From Corynebacterium matruchotii (GTDB lineage: Bacteria; Actinomycetota; Actinomycetes; Mycobacteriales; Mycobacteriaceae): a DNA stretch of 64,000 nt. The DNA is taken from positions 558,001 to 622,000 of the forward strand of contig NZ_CP050134.2 in NCBI RefSeq assembly GCF_011612265.2. Direction: 5' to 3'. A program made the position numbers and the translations under genes. This document shows positions 1-8,500 of the stretch, in pieces; position 1 is the stretch's first letter, and the number at the start of each line of letters is the position of its first letter. The notes under the pieces were generated by a model that ran no database searches, had not been told where the DNA came from, and saw only the letters and a list, made by a program, of their open reading frames with translations.

Positions 1-148
1 CGGCCTGGGCGGCGGTGGCGGCATCAACTAGCTGCTGCAACCTTGCGTTATTCCGACCGGTTGCGACAACATCATAACCGCTACGAGCAAATTCCGATAC
101 GACATAACCCCCGAGAAAGCCTGTAGCACCAGTAACTAAAACCTTCAT
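1..148 (-). CDS. NAD(P)-dependent epimerase/dehydratase family protein, N-terminal part only
   Basis: Reading from the ATG at 146-148 on the minus strand gives MKVLVTGATGFLGGYVV, the GxxGxxG dinucleotide-binding motif of extended or atypical short-chain dehydrogenases. It continues through a typical second strand ending in a basic residue (ATGRNNARL). The gene runs off the left edge, so only about 49 residues are visible and the substrate cannot be assigned. It is divergent from the glycosyltransferase that starts at 393. A role in sugar-nucleotide or cell-wall metabolism would fit but is inference. Confidence 0.8.
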   Translation of the reverse strand, partial: MKVLVTGATGFLGGYVVSEFARSGYDVVATGRNNARLQQLVDAATAAQA

Positions 149-392
149 TGTCACGACTTCTACCCTAACAAAACGATTCAGATATGCGAGAGAACTATGC
201 CACAAGGCTACCGCAGAATTGCTGCAAAACACCCAGGTGGGGTGGGGGAGAGGCGGCGGTGAGCGCCGGGCAGACCGTCGTTGTGTGCGGTGGGGTGGCG
301 TCGACAAGCTGGGGTGGGCAGGGAGGATGAGCTGCACAGGGGAGTACACCTAAAGATGTGGTTGGGTCCGCAACCAAGGTATGGTATTACCC

Positions 393-1619
393 ATGCATAT
401 TGCCGTCTTTACCGATTATTATCTTCCTACCCTCGGTGGGGTACAAACCAGCATTAAAGCGCAAAAAGACACGTTGGAAGCGGCCGGACATCGGGTGACC
501 GTTTTTTGCCCCCTGCACGAGCCGAGCGGCGACCTGACGGTGGTGCAATTACCAACCAGCAAGGTGATTAAACCTGACAATTATCCCTATACGTGGCCGC
601 CGAAGCGAGCGAAGCGGTTTGCCCAAAATTATATGGATAGTATCGAGCCTGTGGATGTGGTGCATGTGCACAGCGAAATGGCGGCTGCGGCGGCCGGTGT
701 GCATGTGGCGCGTAGCCGGGGGTTACCGCTGGTGCAGACCATGCACGGACGTGTTGATGTGTATACCCAATGCGTGTTGCCGTTTCCCGCGGCGACCAGT
801 GTGCTGCTTTCCTGGTTGTATAACCGTAATAATCCGGTGCGACCGGTGACGCTTCGGGATGCGCCGTACACGCGCACCGCCCTGGCGCGTCGCATGTGGA
901 GGCTCATGGTCAACCAGGCAAATTATGCGGATCATGTTATAGTCCCCTCCCACCATTTCGCCCACAAGTTGCAGTATCAAGGGGTGAATAAGCCCTTGAC
1001 AGTGCTGTCTAATGGGCTGGAATCCACCCTGTTGTCTCAATTGCGCGCGATAAAACCGCGGGAATATACCGGTGGTGACACGGAATTCCGCATCATGTGG
1101 TGTGGGCGGGTGAGTCAGGAGAAGCGCCCGATTGATTTCTTGCGGGCCATTCGGCAGCTGCCGGAAAACGTGGTGGTGAACATGTATGGTTCCGGGCCAG
1201 CCATGAAATCCGTGCGCCGCTACATTACCCGCCACAGGCTTTCTGGTCGGGTGACGCTTCACGGGCCGGTGCCGCAGCAAACCGTGCTGACCGCCATGCA
1301 GGAGCATCACCTGTTTGCGTCCACCAGCTATGATTTCGATAATCAACCCATGGTGCTTTTGGAGGCGCATGCTGCCGGCACCCCGGTGCTACTGTGCGAC
1401 CCTGACCTGACCGAGGTGGTGCCACCCGAGGGCACCGTGTTGACGGCCACCCCGGATTCGCAATCCATTGCGGCCGCGGTGCGGGAGCTCATGGCGCATC
1501 CCGCCCGGGTGCGGGAAATGAGCGATTACCTGCTGAAATCCTGCGATAGTACCTTGCAGCAGCCGCTTACCGAGCAGCTGTTAGGCGTGTACGAAAGCGT
1601 GTTGCAGCCCTCCGCGTAG
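393..1619 (+). CDS. GT4-family glycosyltransferase
   Basis: A 408-residue protein with the two-Rossmann (GT-B) layout of GT4 enzymes. The N-terminal half starts MHIAVFTDYYLPTLGGVQ with the GG loop that contacts the nucleotide-sugar. The C-terminal half carries FRIMWCGRVSQEKRP (the G-R-x-x-x-x-K signature) and FASTSYDFDNQPMVLLEAHAAGTPVL, in place of the usual E-x-F-G-x-x-x-x-E motif. I chose the ATG at 393 over 381 because the AAGG at 376-379 is correctly spaced only for it. There is no signal peptide, so it should act at the inner face of the membrane. The acceptor is unknown; in corynebacteria such enzymes build mannosylated lipids, trehalose or wall glycans. Confidence 0.85.
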   Translation: MHIAVFTDYYLPTLGGVQTSIKAQKDTLEAAGHRVTVFCPLHEPSGDLTVVQLPTSKVIKPDNYPYTWPPKRAKRFAQNYMDSIEPVDVVHVHSEMAAAAAGVHVARSRGLPLVQTMHGRVDVYTQCVLPFPAATSVLLSWLYNRNNPVRPVTLRDAPYTRTALARRMWRLMVNQANYADHVIVPSHHFAHKLQYQGVNKPLTVLSNGLESTLLSQLRAIKPREYTGGDTEFRIMWCGRVSQEKRPIDFLRAIRQLPENVVVNMYGSGPAMKSVRRYITRHRLSGRVTLHGPVPQQTVLTAMQEHHLFASTSYDFDNQPMVLLEAHAAGTPVLLCDPDLTEVVPPEGTVLTATPDSQSIAAAVRELMAHPARVREMSDYLLKSCDSTLQQPLTEQLLGVYESVLQPSA

Positions 1620-1758
1620 CGTTCTGGCTGTCGGATTGAGGGTGTTGGCCGGGTTCCCGTGAGGTGTTCCTGCCGTCGGGTCGGTCGGAGTGGGGTGGGG
1701 TTTGGGGCCGGCATTCTTGGGGCTGAGCTTGCTTTACGACGGCCGAAGGTGTTGGATT

Positions 1759-2154
1759 TTAGTCCCAGTAGGAATTATCCAGTTCTTCGTCAGCATATGG
1801 GTCGTAGACCACGGGATCGGATCTGCCGCGAGGCCGGCGCATGTACTCGCTGAAAGCGTCGCTGAGGGCTTCGGCGCCGTCCCAGTCGAGCTCCATACCC
1901 CAGTCTGTTTTCCCACAAAGGAAGAAGAAAATATCCTTGAGTAGGGATAGCGCATCCGAGTCCCGGGACTGCGTGACATCGATCTCGGCGATTCCAAAGT
2001 CACGTCGCTGTTTTATCGGAGTCACGAAAACCCGGACGCTTGGGAATCGATTTGCCGAGGAAAAATTTGAAGCAATGAGAGTCTTGGCTTGGGCCGCGAC
2101 ATCCTTGGGTTTTTCCGCAGCATCTCGAATGATGATGGATGCAACATGTGACAT
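1759..2154 (-). CDS. Unknown small acidic protein
   Basis: A 131-residue reading frame whose ATG at 2154 is preceded by GGAG five bases upstream. The upstream TTG at 2172 lacks such a site. The protein begins MSHVASIIIRDAAEKP, has a predicted alpha/beta middle (VRVFVTPIKQRRDFGIAEIDV) and ends in an acidic, tyrosine-rich tail (DPYADEELDNSYWD). I do not recognise the family. It is slightly AT-richer than the core genes and sits beside an orphan CRISPR remnant. A decayed second copy of its 5' half and upstream region lies at about 2770-2960, so the gene has been duplicated locally. Size and context would fit a polymorphic immunity-type protein, but no toxin gene is visible. Confidence 0.6.
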   Translation of the reverse strand: MSHVASIIIRDAAEKPKDVAAQAKTLIASNFSSANRFPSVRVFVTPIKQRRDFGIAEIDVTQSRDSDALSLLKDIFFFLCGKTDWGMELDWDGAEALSDAFSEYMRRPRGRSDPVVYDPYADEELDNSYWD

Positions 2155-2237
2155 TTTAGCTCCATGTGTCAAAGGATCAGTTTTTGAAATTATTGATATC
2201 CACGCTGATTCCTACGCAAATTAACGGGTATAGACTG

Positions 2238-2327
2238 GGAACATCCCCGCTAATGCGGGGAAAACTTAGAGGTTTGTGTGGGCAGCTGATAATGCCGTAG
2301 GAACATCCCCGCTAATGCGGGGAAACA
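2238..2327. CRISPR. Orphan type I-E-like CRISPR remnant: two repeats, one spacer
   Basis: Two copies of a 28-base repeat (2238-2265 and 2300-2327) share the core CATCCCCGCTAATGCGGGGA, a GC stem closed around a short loop as in type I-E repeats. They flank one 34-base spacer (2266-2299). The 62-base period is what a type I-E array has (28-29 base repeat plus 32-33 base spacer). No Cascade, cas3, cas1 or cas2 gene of that type is visible in the window. A further stem of the same design occurs at 3488-3506. Direction of transcription cannot be decided here. Confidence 0.8.
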
Positions 2328-2430
2328 CTTGCGTGTGAATCAAGCAGCTCCTTGTTCCCAGGAGTTATTTTACATTTGATTTTGATTCCCTGCACTAGAA
2401 GTGAGGTATTGAGGAAGCAATTCAAAGCTC

Positions 2431-2751
2431 TCAAGAAACTGTATGGAATCCTCGTAAAGATTCCAGGTCAACTACCGGGTTCCTTGAGGCAAATGCTAAT
2501 AGGTTCGCGTAATCAATAGCGACGATTGGATCACCAAGATCAGGATAAATAAAGACGTCACCATCGTTGACCCACAACTCCAATAACGGCTCCTTGAGCT
2601 CCCGGGCCAGCCAAGCATGCGATTGGGTGAGATCATCAAGCAAAGTTTCCATCACGTAGTCTTGTGATGGTAGCCGTCCTACAGCCACAGGAGGCTGGGC
2701 CTCTTTTTCGATTCGCATCATCAGTGCAGAAAAATCCACAATTTGCCTCAC
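2431..2751 (-). CDS. Unknown small protein
   Basis: A 106-residue frame starting with GTG at 2751, MRQIVDFSALMMRIEKEAQPP. The C-terminal half is acidic and alpha/beta-like (WVNDGDVFIYPDLGDPIVAIDYANLLAFA). No family is recognised. It lies on the same strand as the unknown gene at 1759-2154. The decayed copy of that gene lies immediately upstream (2770-2960), so both may once have formed repeated small-gene units. No clear ribosome binding site precedes the GTG, and an internal ATG pair at codons 11-12 is an alternative start. Whether it is expressed is uncertain. Confidence 0.45.
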   Translation of the reverse strand: MRQIVDFSALMMRIEKEAQPPVAVGRLPSQDYVMETLLDDLTQSHAWLARELKEPLLELWVNDGDVFIYPDLGDPIVAIDYANLLAFASRNPVVDLESLRGFHTVS

Positions 2752-2769
2752 AGACTAAAACAAAATATA

Positions 2770-2960
2770 GGAGTCACGAAAACCCGGACGCTTGGGTAAG
2801 GAAAGAAGTGATGAGAGTCTTAGTTTGGGTTACGACATATGGCATTTTAGCTTCTGTTTCAAGGAATATTGGTTTTTCCAAAACTATCAAGAAACCAACT
2901 CAATGGATACTGAGCTCCCTGGATATCCATGCTAGTACGTGTTGCTTGTTCTATTCCATT
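2770..2960 (-). pseudogene. Decayed duplicate of the 5' half of the 1759-2154 gene
   Basis: Positions 2770-2796 are identical over 27 bases to 2018-2044, inside the gene at 1759-2154. Weaker similarity continues in register through the start region and upstream leader: ATGAGAGTCTT, GACAT, CATTTTAGCT and GATATCCA occur in both. The corresponding frame is broken and the 3' half is missing. This is a gene remnant, not a working gene. Confidence 0.7.
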
Positions 2961-4007
2961 GTGAATCAATGATCCCGTTCAAATTGTGCGCTCCTGATGA
3001 TGTCTTGTCAGATACAGGACCAAATGACTATTCATCTGTTGATGCGCGGAAGGTGAAATCAGCTTTGTGACAAGGCTATGGAAGCATGCTGAATCATCGG
3101 TATACCCATGGTATCTGAAAACCTGTTCGAATAATTTTTTTGCATATGGTAGAAAAATTGGGAGCTAGTTCTTCTTTTTAGACCTTGGGTTCTGTTCACA
3201 TGCCACCCCATCTCGCTATTCGGCATCTCTGTGGGTGATAGGACTTCTCTGGTAGTTAGGCATGATTTGAGGGGGTGTTGCTGTAGCACCTATCCACTAG
3301 ATCCCAGAGGGTCCAGCTTTGGTGGGGTATGTTCAGGGGCAGTTGCGCATGGGAAACCGGTGTGGTTAGGGGCTCTAGGGTGCTGTACGCGATTGGTTGC
3401 CCTTAACACCGTCGATATTTTTGTTGTGTGTGATTATATGTTCGAAAGGCCTAGCAATTGCGCGGTGTGCAACAATTGCTAGGCCTTATCCCCGCCAAGG
3501 CGGGGAATGTGTCCAGCGGTGTTTATTTAACGGAACATTCCCGAATAGAAAGCCAACAAAATCGGGAAAGTTGTGGACGACCCCTAGTGTATAAGGTCCG
3601 ACCCGTCCTAGTCGAACATGGGACCTGCTAACACCCGCAATATCGGGGGTAGTGGGGGTAGTTAGCATGAGTTTTCGATGCTAAGAATGAGGGAATCTAT
3701 TATCGGTTATAGCTAGGCAAAAGCAGCTGACTTATCAACCATTTCTTATCTAGAGGTAGCATATTCTATATGCCATAATCTTCAACGCTTATTTAAGTTT
3801 AAGATTAGAACAGATGGGGGTAGATTTACCCGATTTTGCCCCACCCCCTGCCTTTACATTGTGCACGAGATAAAAGGGGGATGGTTCAATACCTCCGGGG
3901 TTGCGTCGACAAGCAATCATTACCCCCGATACGCATGAATTCCTTGAAAACCAATATCTACCTATATACATTCGATGGTAAACCTATCCCCCGAAAGAAG
4001 GACCATC
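2961..4007. other. About 1 kb without a convincing gene
   Basis: Only short, uncharacteristic open frames occur here. The region is AT-rich. It holds a perfect 15-base inverted repeat followed by a CRISPR-like stem (3446-3506), a TGCTAAC/GTTAGCA palindrome enclosing G-rich sequence (3626-3667), and a TATACA hexamer at 3964-3969 that could serve the flotillin-like gene downstream. Confidence 0.6.
3446..3506. repeat. Double hairpin: 15-bp perfect inverted repeat plus CRISPR-like stem
   Basis: AAGGCCTAGCAATTG (3446-3460) pairs perfectly with its complement at 3473-3487 across a 12-base loop. It is directly followed by ATCCCCGCCAAGGCGGGGA (3488-3506), a second stem with the same design as the type I-E repeats at 2238-2327. 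There is no T-run after either stem, so a simple terminator is unlikely. Confidence 0.65.
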
Positions 4008-5108
4008 ATGTTTTACACCGCCCCTAAGCCCACCCAAGCGCTCCTCGTCACCGGCGGATTCTTCTCCCGTAAAGACGTGCCATTCCGGGTTGTTGTGGGC
4101 CGCGGCACCTTCTATCTGCCGTTCATCCACAGGGTGTACCGTTTCTACATTGGTTCCCGCTATGTGCGGGTCAACGTTGAAGCCCAAACTCACCAGAATA
4201 TTTCCGTCAACATTGAGGCCACGCTTGCCTACCGGGTGAATAAAGATATAGTCAGCATCGTTGAGGCCGGTTCCCGCTTTTTGGGAAGCAACGATAAGGC
4301 TATGAGCGACGTGATCTCCAGCATCTTCTCCGGCGAGGTCCGTTCGCTCGTTGGTGCCCGCAGCGTGGAGGAAATCATCACCAACCGTGACGCCCTCAAC
4401 ATGGACGTGCTGACCGCGACCGGGCCCAAGCTCATGGAAATGGGTCTGAAGATCGACAACTTCCAAATCAACGAAATCAGCGACGACGAGGGTCATATCA
4501 AGAACCTGTCCCAGCCCGAACTCAACCGGGTTCGGAAGATCGCCGAGGTGGCCGCTGCCGCCGCCGACACCGAGATCGAGCAGGCCCAGCAGGAGGCTGA
4601 GCGGAAGAAGTCACAGTATAAGAAGGACACGGATTTGCAGGTGTCGCAAAACACCATGGAAACCGCCGAGAAGCGGGCCCAGGCCGCCCAGTCCGGCCCT
4701 ATCGCCGAATCTTCTGCCCTGCTGGAACTCACCCGCAAGCAAAAGGAACTCGCCCGGGAGCGCGCCGATCTCAAAGAAATCGAGCTCATCGCCGAGGTCA
4801 TCAAGCCTGCCGAGGCTGACGCCCAACGGCGGGTTATCGAGGCCAAGGCCCAAACCGAGGCACAGGCCATGTATAACGAAACCCTGGCCGCCAACGAACG
4901 CATCGGTTTGGAAAGCAAGATGGTGGACATCATGCCCGAGGTGGCCGGCAGAATCGCCACCGCTCTGGCTGGCAGCAATATCACCATGTTCAACGGTGCC
5001 GAAGGACTGACGAATATCGTCACCGAGGTGGCCGGCACTGCATCCCACCTTGTCAATGCGCTCAAGCCAGCCGTCCAGGACCAGGCATCACACAGGCGTT
5101 CCCAGTAA
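4008..5108 (+). CDS. Flotillin-like SPFH/Band 7 protein
   Basis: A 366-residue protein with an SPFH (prohibitin homology) core in the first ~190 residues (TGGFFSRKDVPFRVVVGRGTF, then VNVEAQTHQNISVNIEATLAYRV split by short loops). A long charged coiled coil follows at about residues 185-300, rich in A, E, K and Q (AAAAADTEIEQAQQEAERKK), and then a C-terminal oligomerisation segment with VAGRIATALAGSNITMF. This is the flotillin/FloT layout, which organises membrane microdomains. No clear N-terminal transmembrane helix is visible, so attachment may be through the hydrophobic SPFH surface. The ATG at 4008 has AAGGA six bases upstream. No NfeD partner gene is adjacent. Confidence 0.8.
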   Translation: MFYTAPKPTQALLVTGGFFSRKDVPFRVVVGRGTFYLPFIHRVYRFYIGSRYVRVNVEAQTHQNISVNIEATLAYRVNKDIVSIVEAGSRFLGSNDKAMSDVISSIFSGEVRSLVGARSVEEIITNRDALNMDVLTATGPKLMEMGLKIDNFQINEISDDEGHIKNLSQPELNRVRKIAEVAAAAADTEIEQAQQEAERKKSQYKKDTDLQVSQNTMETAEKRAQAAQSGPIAESSALLELTRKQKELARERADLKEIELIAEVIKPAEADAQRRVIEAKAQTEAQAMYNETLAANERIGLESKMVDIMPEVAGRIATALAGSNITMFNGAEGLTNIVTEVAGTASHLVNALKPAVQDQASHRRSQ

Positions 5109-5120
5109 TACCATCGAGAA

Positions 5121-5160
5121 CCGGGCCGCACCCACAAACGCCGTTGTGGGTGCGGCCCGG
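5121..5160 (+). terminator. Strong hairpin after the flotillin-like gene
   Basis: A 17-base perfect inverted repeat (5121-5137 with 5144-5160) and a six-base loop starts 12 bases after the flotillin stop codon. A T-run is lacking, as is common in high-GC actinobacteria. Confidence 0.7.
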
Positions 5161-5196
5161 CCCCGGTCGGGCGTCGAAAAGCTAAGATGCTATGGT

Positions 5197-5379
5197 ATGA
5201 GTCTTTCGCATCAATTTGATGAGTATTTAGCCGCCCGAGGGATCGAACCATCAGCGGAAGTCATTCCCGACCTGCCCTGCCACGAATATGACCACACTGC
5301 CACGCCAAACGGGGGTGGCGCGGATCGGCGGGCCATAGCCGCGGCAGAGAACGTGCTCGCGGCAGTCCTGCGCAGCTAG
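5197..5379 (+). CDS. Small unknown protein, probably leaderless
   Basis: A 60-residue frame, MSLSHQFDEYLAARGIEP, ending in an alanine-rich helix (AIAAAENVLAAVLRS). A TAAGAT hexamer at 5183-5188 lies eight bases before the ATG, the spacing expected when transcription starts at the start codon itself; no ribosome binding site is needed or seen. The frame continues GC-rich codon usage and stops before the fasA leader. No family is recognised; function unknown. Confidence 0.55.
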   Translation: MSLSHQFDEYLAARGIEPSAEVIPDLPCHEYDHTATPNGGGADRRAIAAAENVLAAVLRS

Positions 5380-5428
5380 CAACGGCCAATATCCGCCGGT
5401 ACGCGCAGGCTTAGTAAAATTGACGCGA

Positions 5429-5451
5429 CTTGTTTAAGATCGTAAAACAAG
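5429..5451. promoter_or_regulatory. Candidate operator upstream of fasA
   Basis: CTTGTTT at 5429-5435 and AAACAAG at 5445-5451 form a perfect 7-base inverted repeat with a 9-base centre, about 110 bases before the fasA start. A TetR-type dimer could bind it. FasR, encoded at 15169-15825, is known to repress fasA in C. glutamicum. That this repeat is its site is inference; I have not matched it to the published consensus. Confidence 0.35.
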
Positions 5452-5560
5452 CAAAAGATGACACTTTCCTCATGTTTGTGGCATATTTGTTGGGCAAATT
5501 AGTTTGTCCTGGCTTTGTTATGCCATGAAAAATATTACCGACTATTCAGGAGATTTCCTC

Positions 5561-8500
5561 GTGACCGATCACAGCATCAACGTGGGACTACGTGCGGGTT
5601 CCGACCGCCTAGTGGCCCGATTTGCCCAGGAGCCTTTCGCGTTGGTATTTTCCGGCCAAGGTTTCGACTGGTTAACCACATTAAAAACCGCGGTTAACCA
5701 AGGTGCCAGCCGCACCGTCGCACCACTAGTAGAACAAGCGAACGAACTCATCGCACCCGTAGTTGACCAGATCGCTGGCACCCGGACCGTTGGCTTCGAC
5801 CCTATCGGGTGGGCCAGCAGCACCAAAGAAATCTCCTTCGACGCCACCCAGGCCGCAATAAGCGTCCCCGGCATCTTCGTCTCCCAACTGGCGGTGCTCG
5901 ACGTGCTGGAATCCCAAGGCCTCGACGTCGACGCTGCCGTCACCTCCCTGGGGCATTCCCAGGGCATACTGGGGGTTTTCGCCTGCCAAGACCTCACCCG
6001 CGCGGCCGAAGTGCTCGCCATCGCCCAGCTTGTTGGCGCCGCTGTCACCCGCCAGGCCCGCGTGACCGGGCTGGTCGCCCAGGGCGACGCCGGCCCCATG
6101 GTCGCCATCGGAAATATCACCCGGGAGCAGCTGCAACAGGCCATCGACACGGCCTGCGGCGACCTCGATGAAAGCATTCGACCCACCATCGGGCTCCGCA
6201 ACGCCCGCACCACCTATGTGCTGGTCGGTCGTCCCGAAGACAACCGTAAGATCCTCGACCTGCTTCGCCACCAGGCTGCCAAGGATGCCAAAGCCGTAGA
6301 AAACAAACTCCGCGGCGGCGCCCCCTTCAACCCAAACATTGCCCCCCTGGACGTGCAGGTAGGATTCCACCACCCCGCCATGATCCCCGCCGTGGACCAA
6401 GTAGTGCTGTGGGCCACCGAGGCCGGACTAAACCAGGAACTGGCCCGGGAAGTTGCCACCAAGGTCATGGTCACGCCCGTTGACTGGGTCGAACAAGTGC
6501 GCGACGCCGTGGCCGCCGGTGCCCGCTGGCTTCTCGACGTCGGCCCCGATACCGGTGTGACCTTCCTCACCGAAGAAATCCTTGCCGGCTCCGGGGCCGC
6601 CACCCTGCCCGTGGCCAACCCCGACGGTCAGGCCCTGCTTTTCGACGCTGACCAGGCCCCGGAACTGCCGCGACCCTACAGTGACTACGCCCCCACCCTT
6701 GCCGACAGCCCCCGCGGCCCCCGCCTGGTGACCAAATTCACCGAACTGACCGGCCGTACCCCCATGATGCTGGCCGGCATGACCCCCACCACCGTCGACC
6801 CCGAAATCGTGGCCGCGGCGGCAAACGCCGGCCACTGGGCCGAACTCGCCGGCGGCGGGCAGGTCACCCCCGAACTCCTCGAAGCCAATATCGAAAAACT
6901 CACCGGGCTGCTCGACGAGGGCGTCAACGCGGAATTCAACTCCATGTTCCTCGACCCCTACCTGTGGAAGATGCAGATCGGTGGGAAACGCCTCGTGCCG
7001 AAGGCCCGAGACAACGGTGCCCCCATCGACGGCATCGTCATCAGCGCCGGCATGCCCGACCACGACGACGCCATCACCCTCATCCGGGAACTCCGCGACG
7101 GCGGCTTCCCATGGATCGCCTTCAAACCCGGCGCGGTCCGGCAAGTCGCCAAGGTGCTGTCCGTGGCCAAGGACGTGCCCGACATTCCCATCATCATGCA
7201 GGTGGAGGGCGGTAAGGCCGGCGGACACCACTCGTGGGCGGACCTCGACGAGCTGCTGATCGCCACCTATGAGTCGATCCGGTCCTGCGCCAATGTGGTG
7301 CTGTGCGTGGGCGGCGGCATCGGCACCCCGCAGCAGGCCGCCCACTATCTCACCGGCGACTGGTCGCTGAAGTATGACCTGCCGGCGATGCCGGTCGATG
7401 GCATTCTCATCGGTACTGCCGCCATGGCCACCCGGGAGGCCAAGACCTCCCCGTCGGTGAAGCGACTACTGGTAGAGACCAAGGGGATCAGTGGTTGGGT
7501 TGGTGCCGGGCATGCCGACGGCGGCATGGCTTCCGGCCGGTCCCAGCTGGGTGCGGACATTCACGAGATCGATAACTCGTTTGCCCGGGCCGGCCGGCTC
7601 CTTGATGAGGTGGCCGGTGATGCGGAGGCCGTGGCTGCGCGCCGGGAGGAGATCATTGCGGCCATCGCAAAGACCGCCAAGCCCTACTTCGGCGATGTCG
7701 AACAGATGAGCTACCTGGAGTGGCTGGGGCGGTATGTGGAGCTTTCCGGTCCGTATCGGGGGAAGTGGACGGATCCGTCGTGGTTTGAGCGGTTTGTGCA
7801 GATGGTGCGCCGGGCCGAGGCGCGGCTGGTGGATCAGGATCATGGTGAGTTTGTGCCGTCGGTGGCGCCCACGGTGTCGATGACGGATGACCCGGCGGCT
7901 GTTGTGGCTCGGCTGGGTAAGTTGTATCCGCGGGCAACGGATTTGGTGCATCCGTCGGATGCTGCCTGGTTCTTGGAGTTGGCGAAAACTCCGGGGAAGC
8001 CGGTGAATTTTGTGCCGGTGATTGATCAGGATGTGCGTCGTTGGTGGCGGTCGGATTCGTTGTGGCAGTCGCAGGATGAGCGGTATGACGCGGATCAGGT
8101 GGCGATTATTCCTGGTATTTCCGCGGTTGCGGGGATTACGCGGGTTAATGAGCCGGTCGAGGAGTTGTTGGCCCGGTTTAATGATGCTGCGATCGATCTT
8201 TTGTTCGAGCGTGGGGTGGAGTTGGCGGAGGCCTTCCCGGATCCGGTGCCGATGGTGTTGGCGGCGAGCGGCACGTATTGGGCGGGCCGGCATCAACCGT
8301 CGGTGATTGCCCGGCTGGGTGATGTGGATGCGTGGGAGCTGCGGGAGGATCCCGAGGAGTACACGTCGGCGTATCATCCGCCGACCGGGGCGACGTTGGT
8401 GGCCAGCAATGGGGAGCAGTCGGTGTTGACCGTGCCCTTGGCTGGTTCCACGGCGTTTGGTACCACGGCGAATCTTGCTATCCGGTTTACTACACCGATT

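Noticed and set aside
3059..3289. A 76-codon minus-strand frame in the gene-poor stretch
   Set aside because: No ribosome binding site, no recognisable domain and base composition like the noncoding surroundings.
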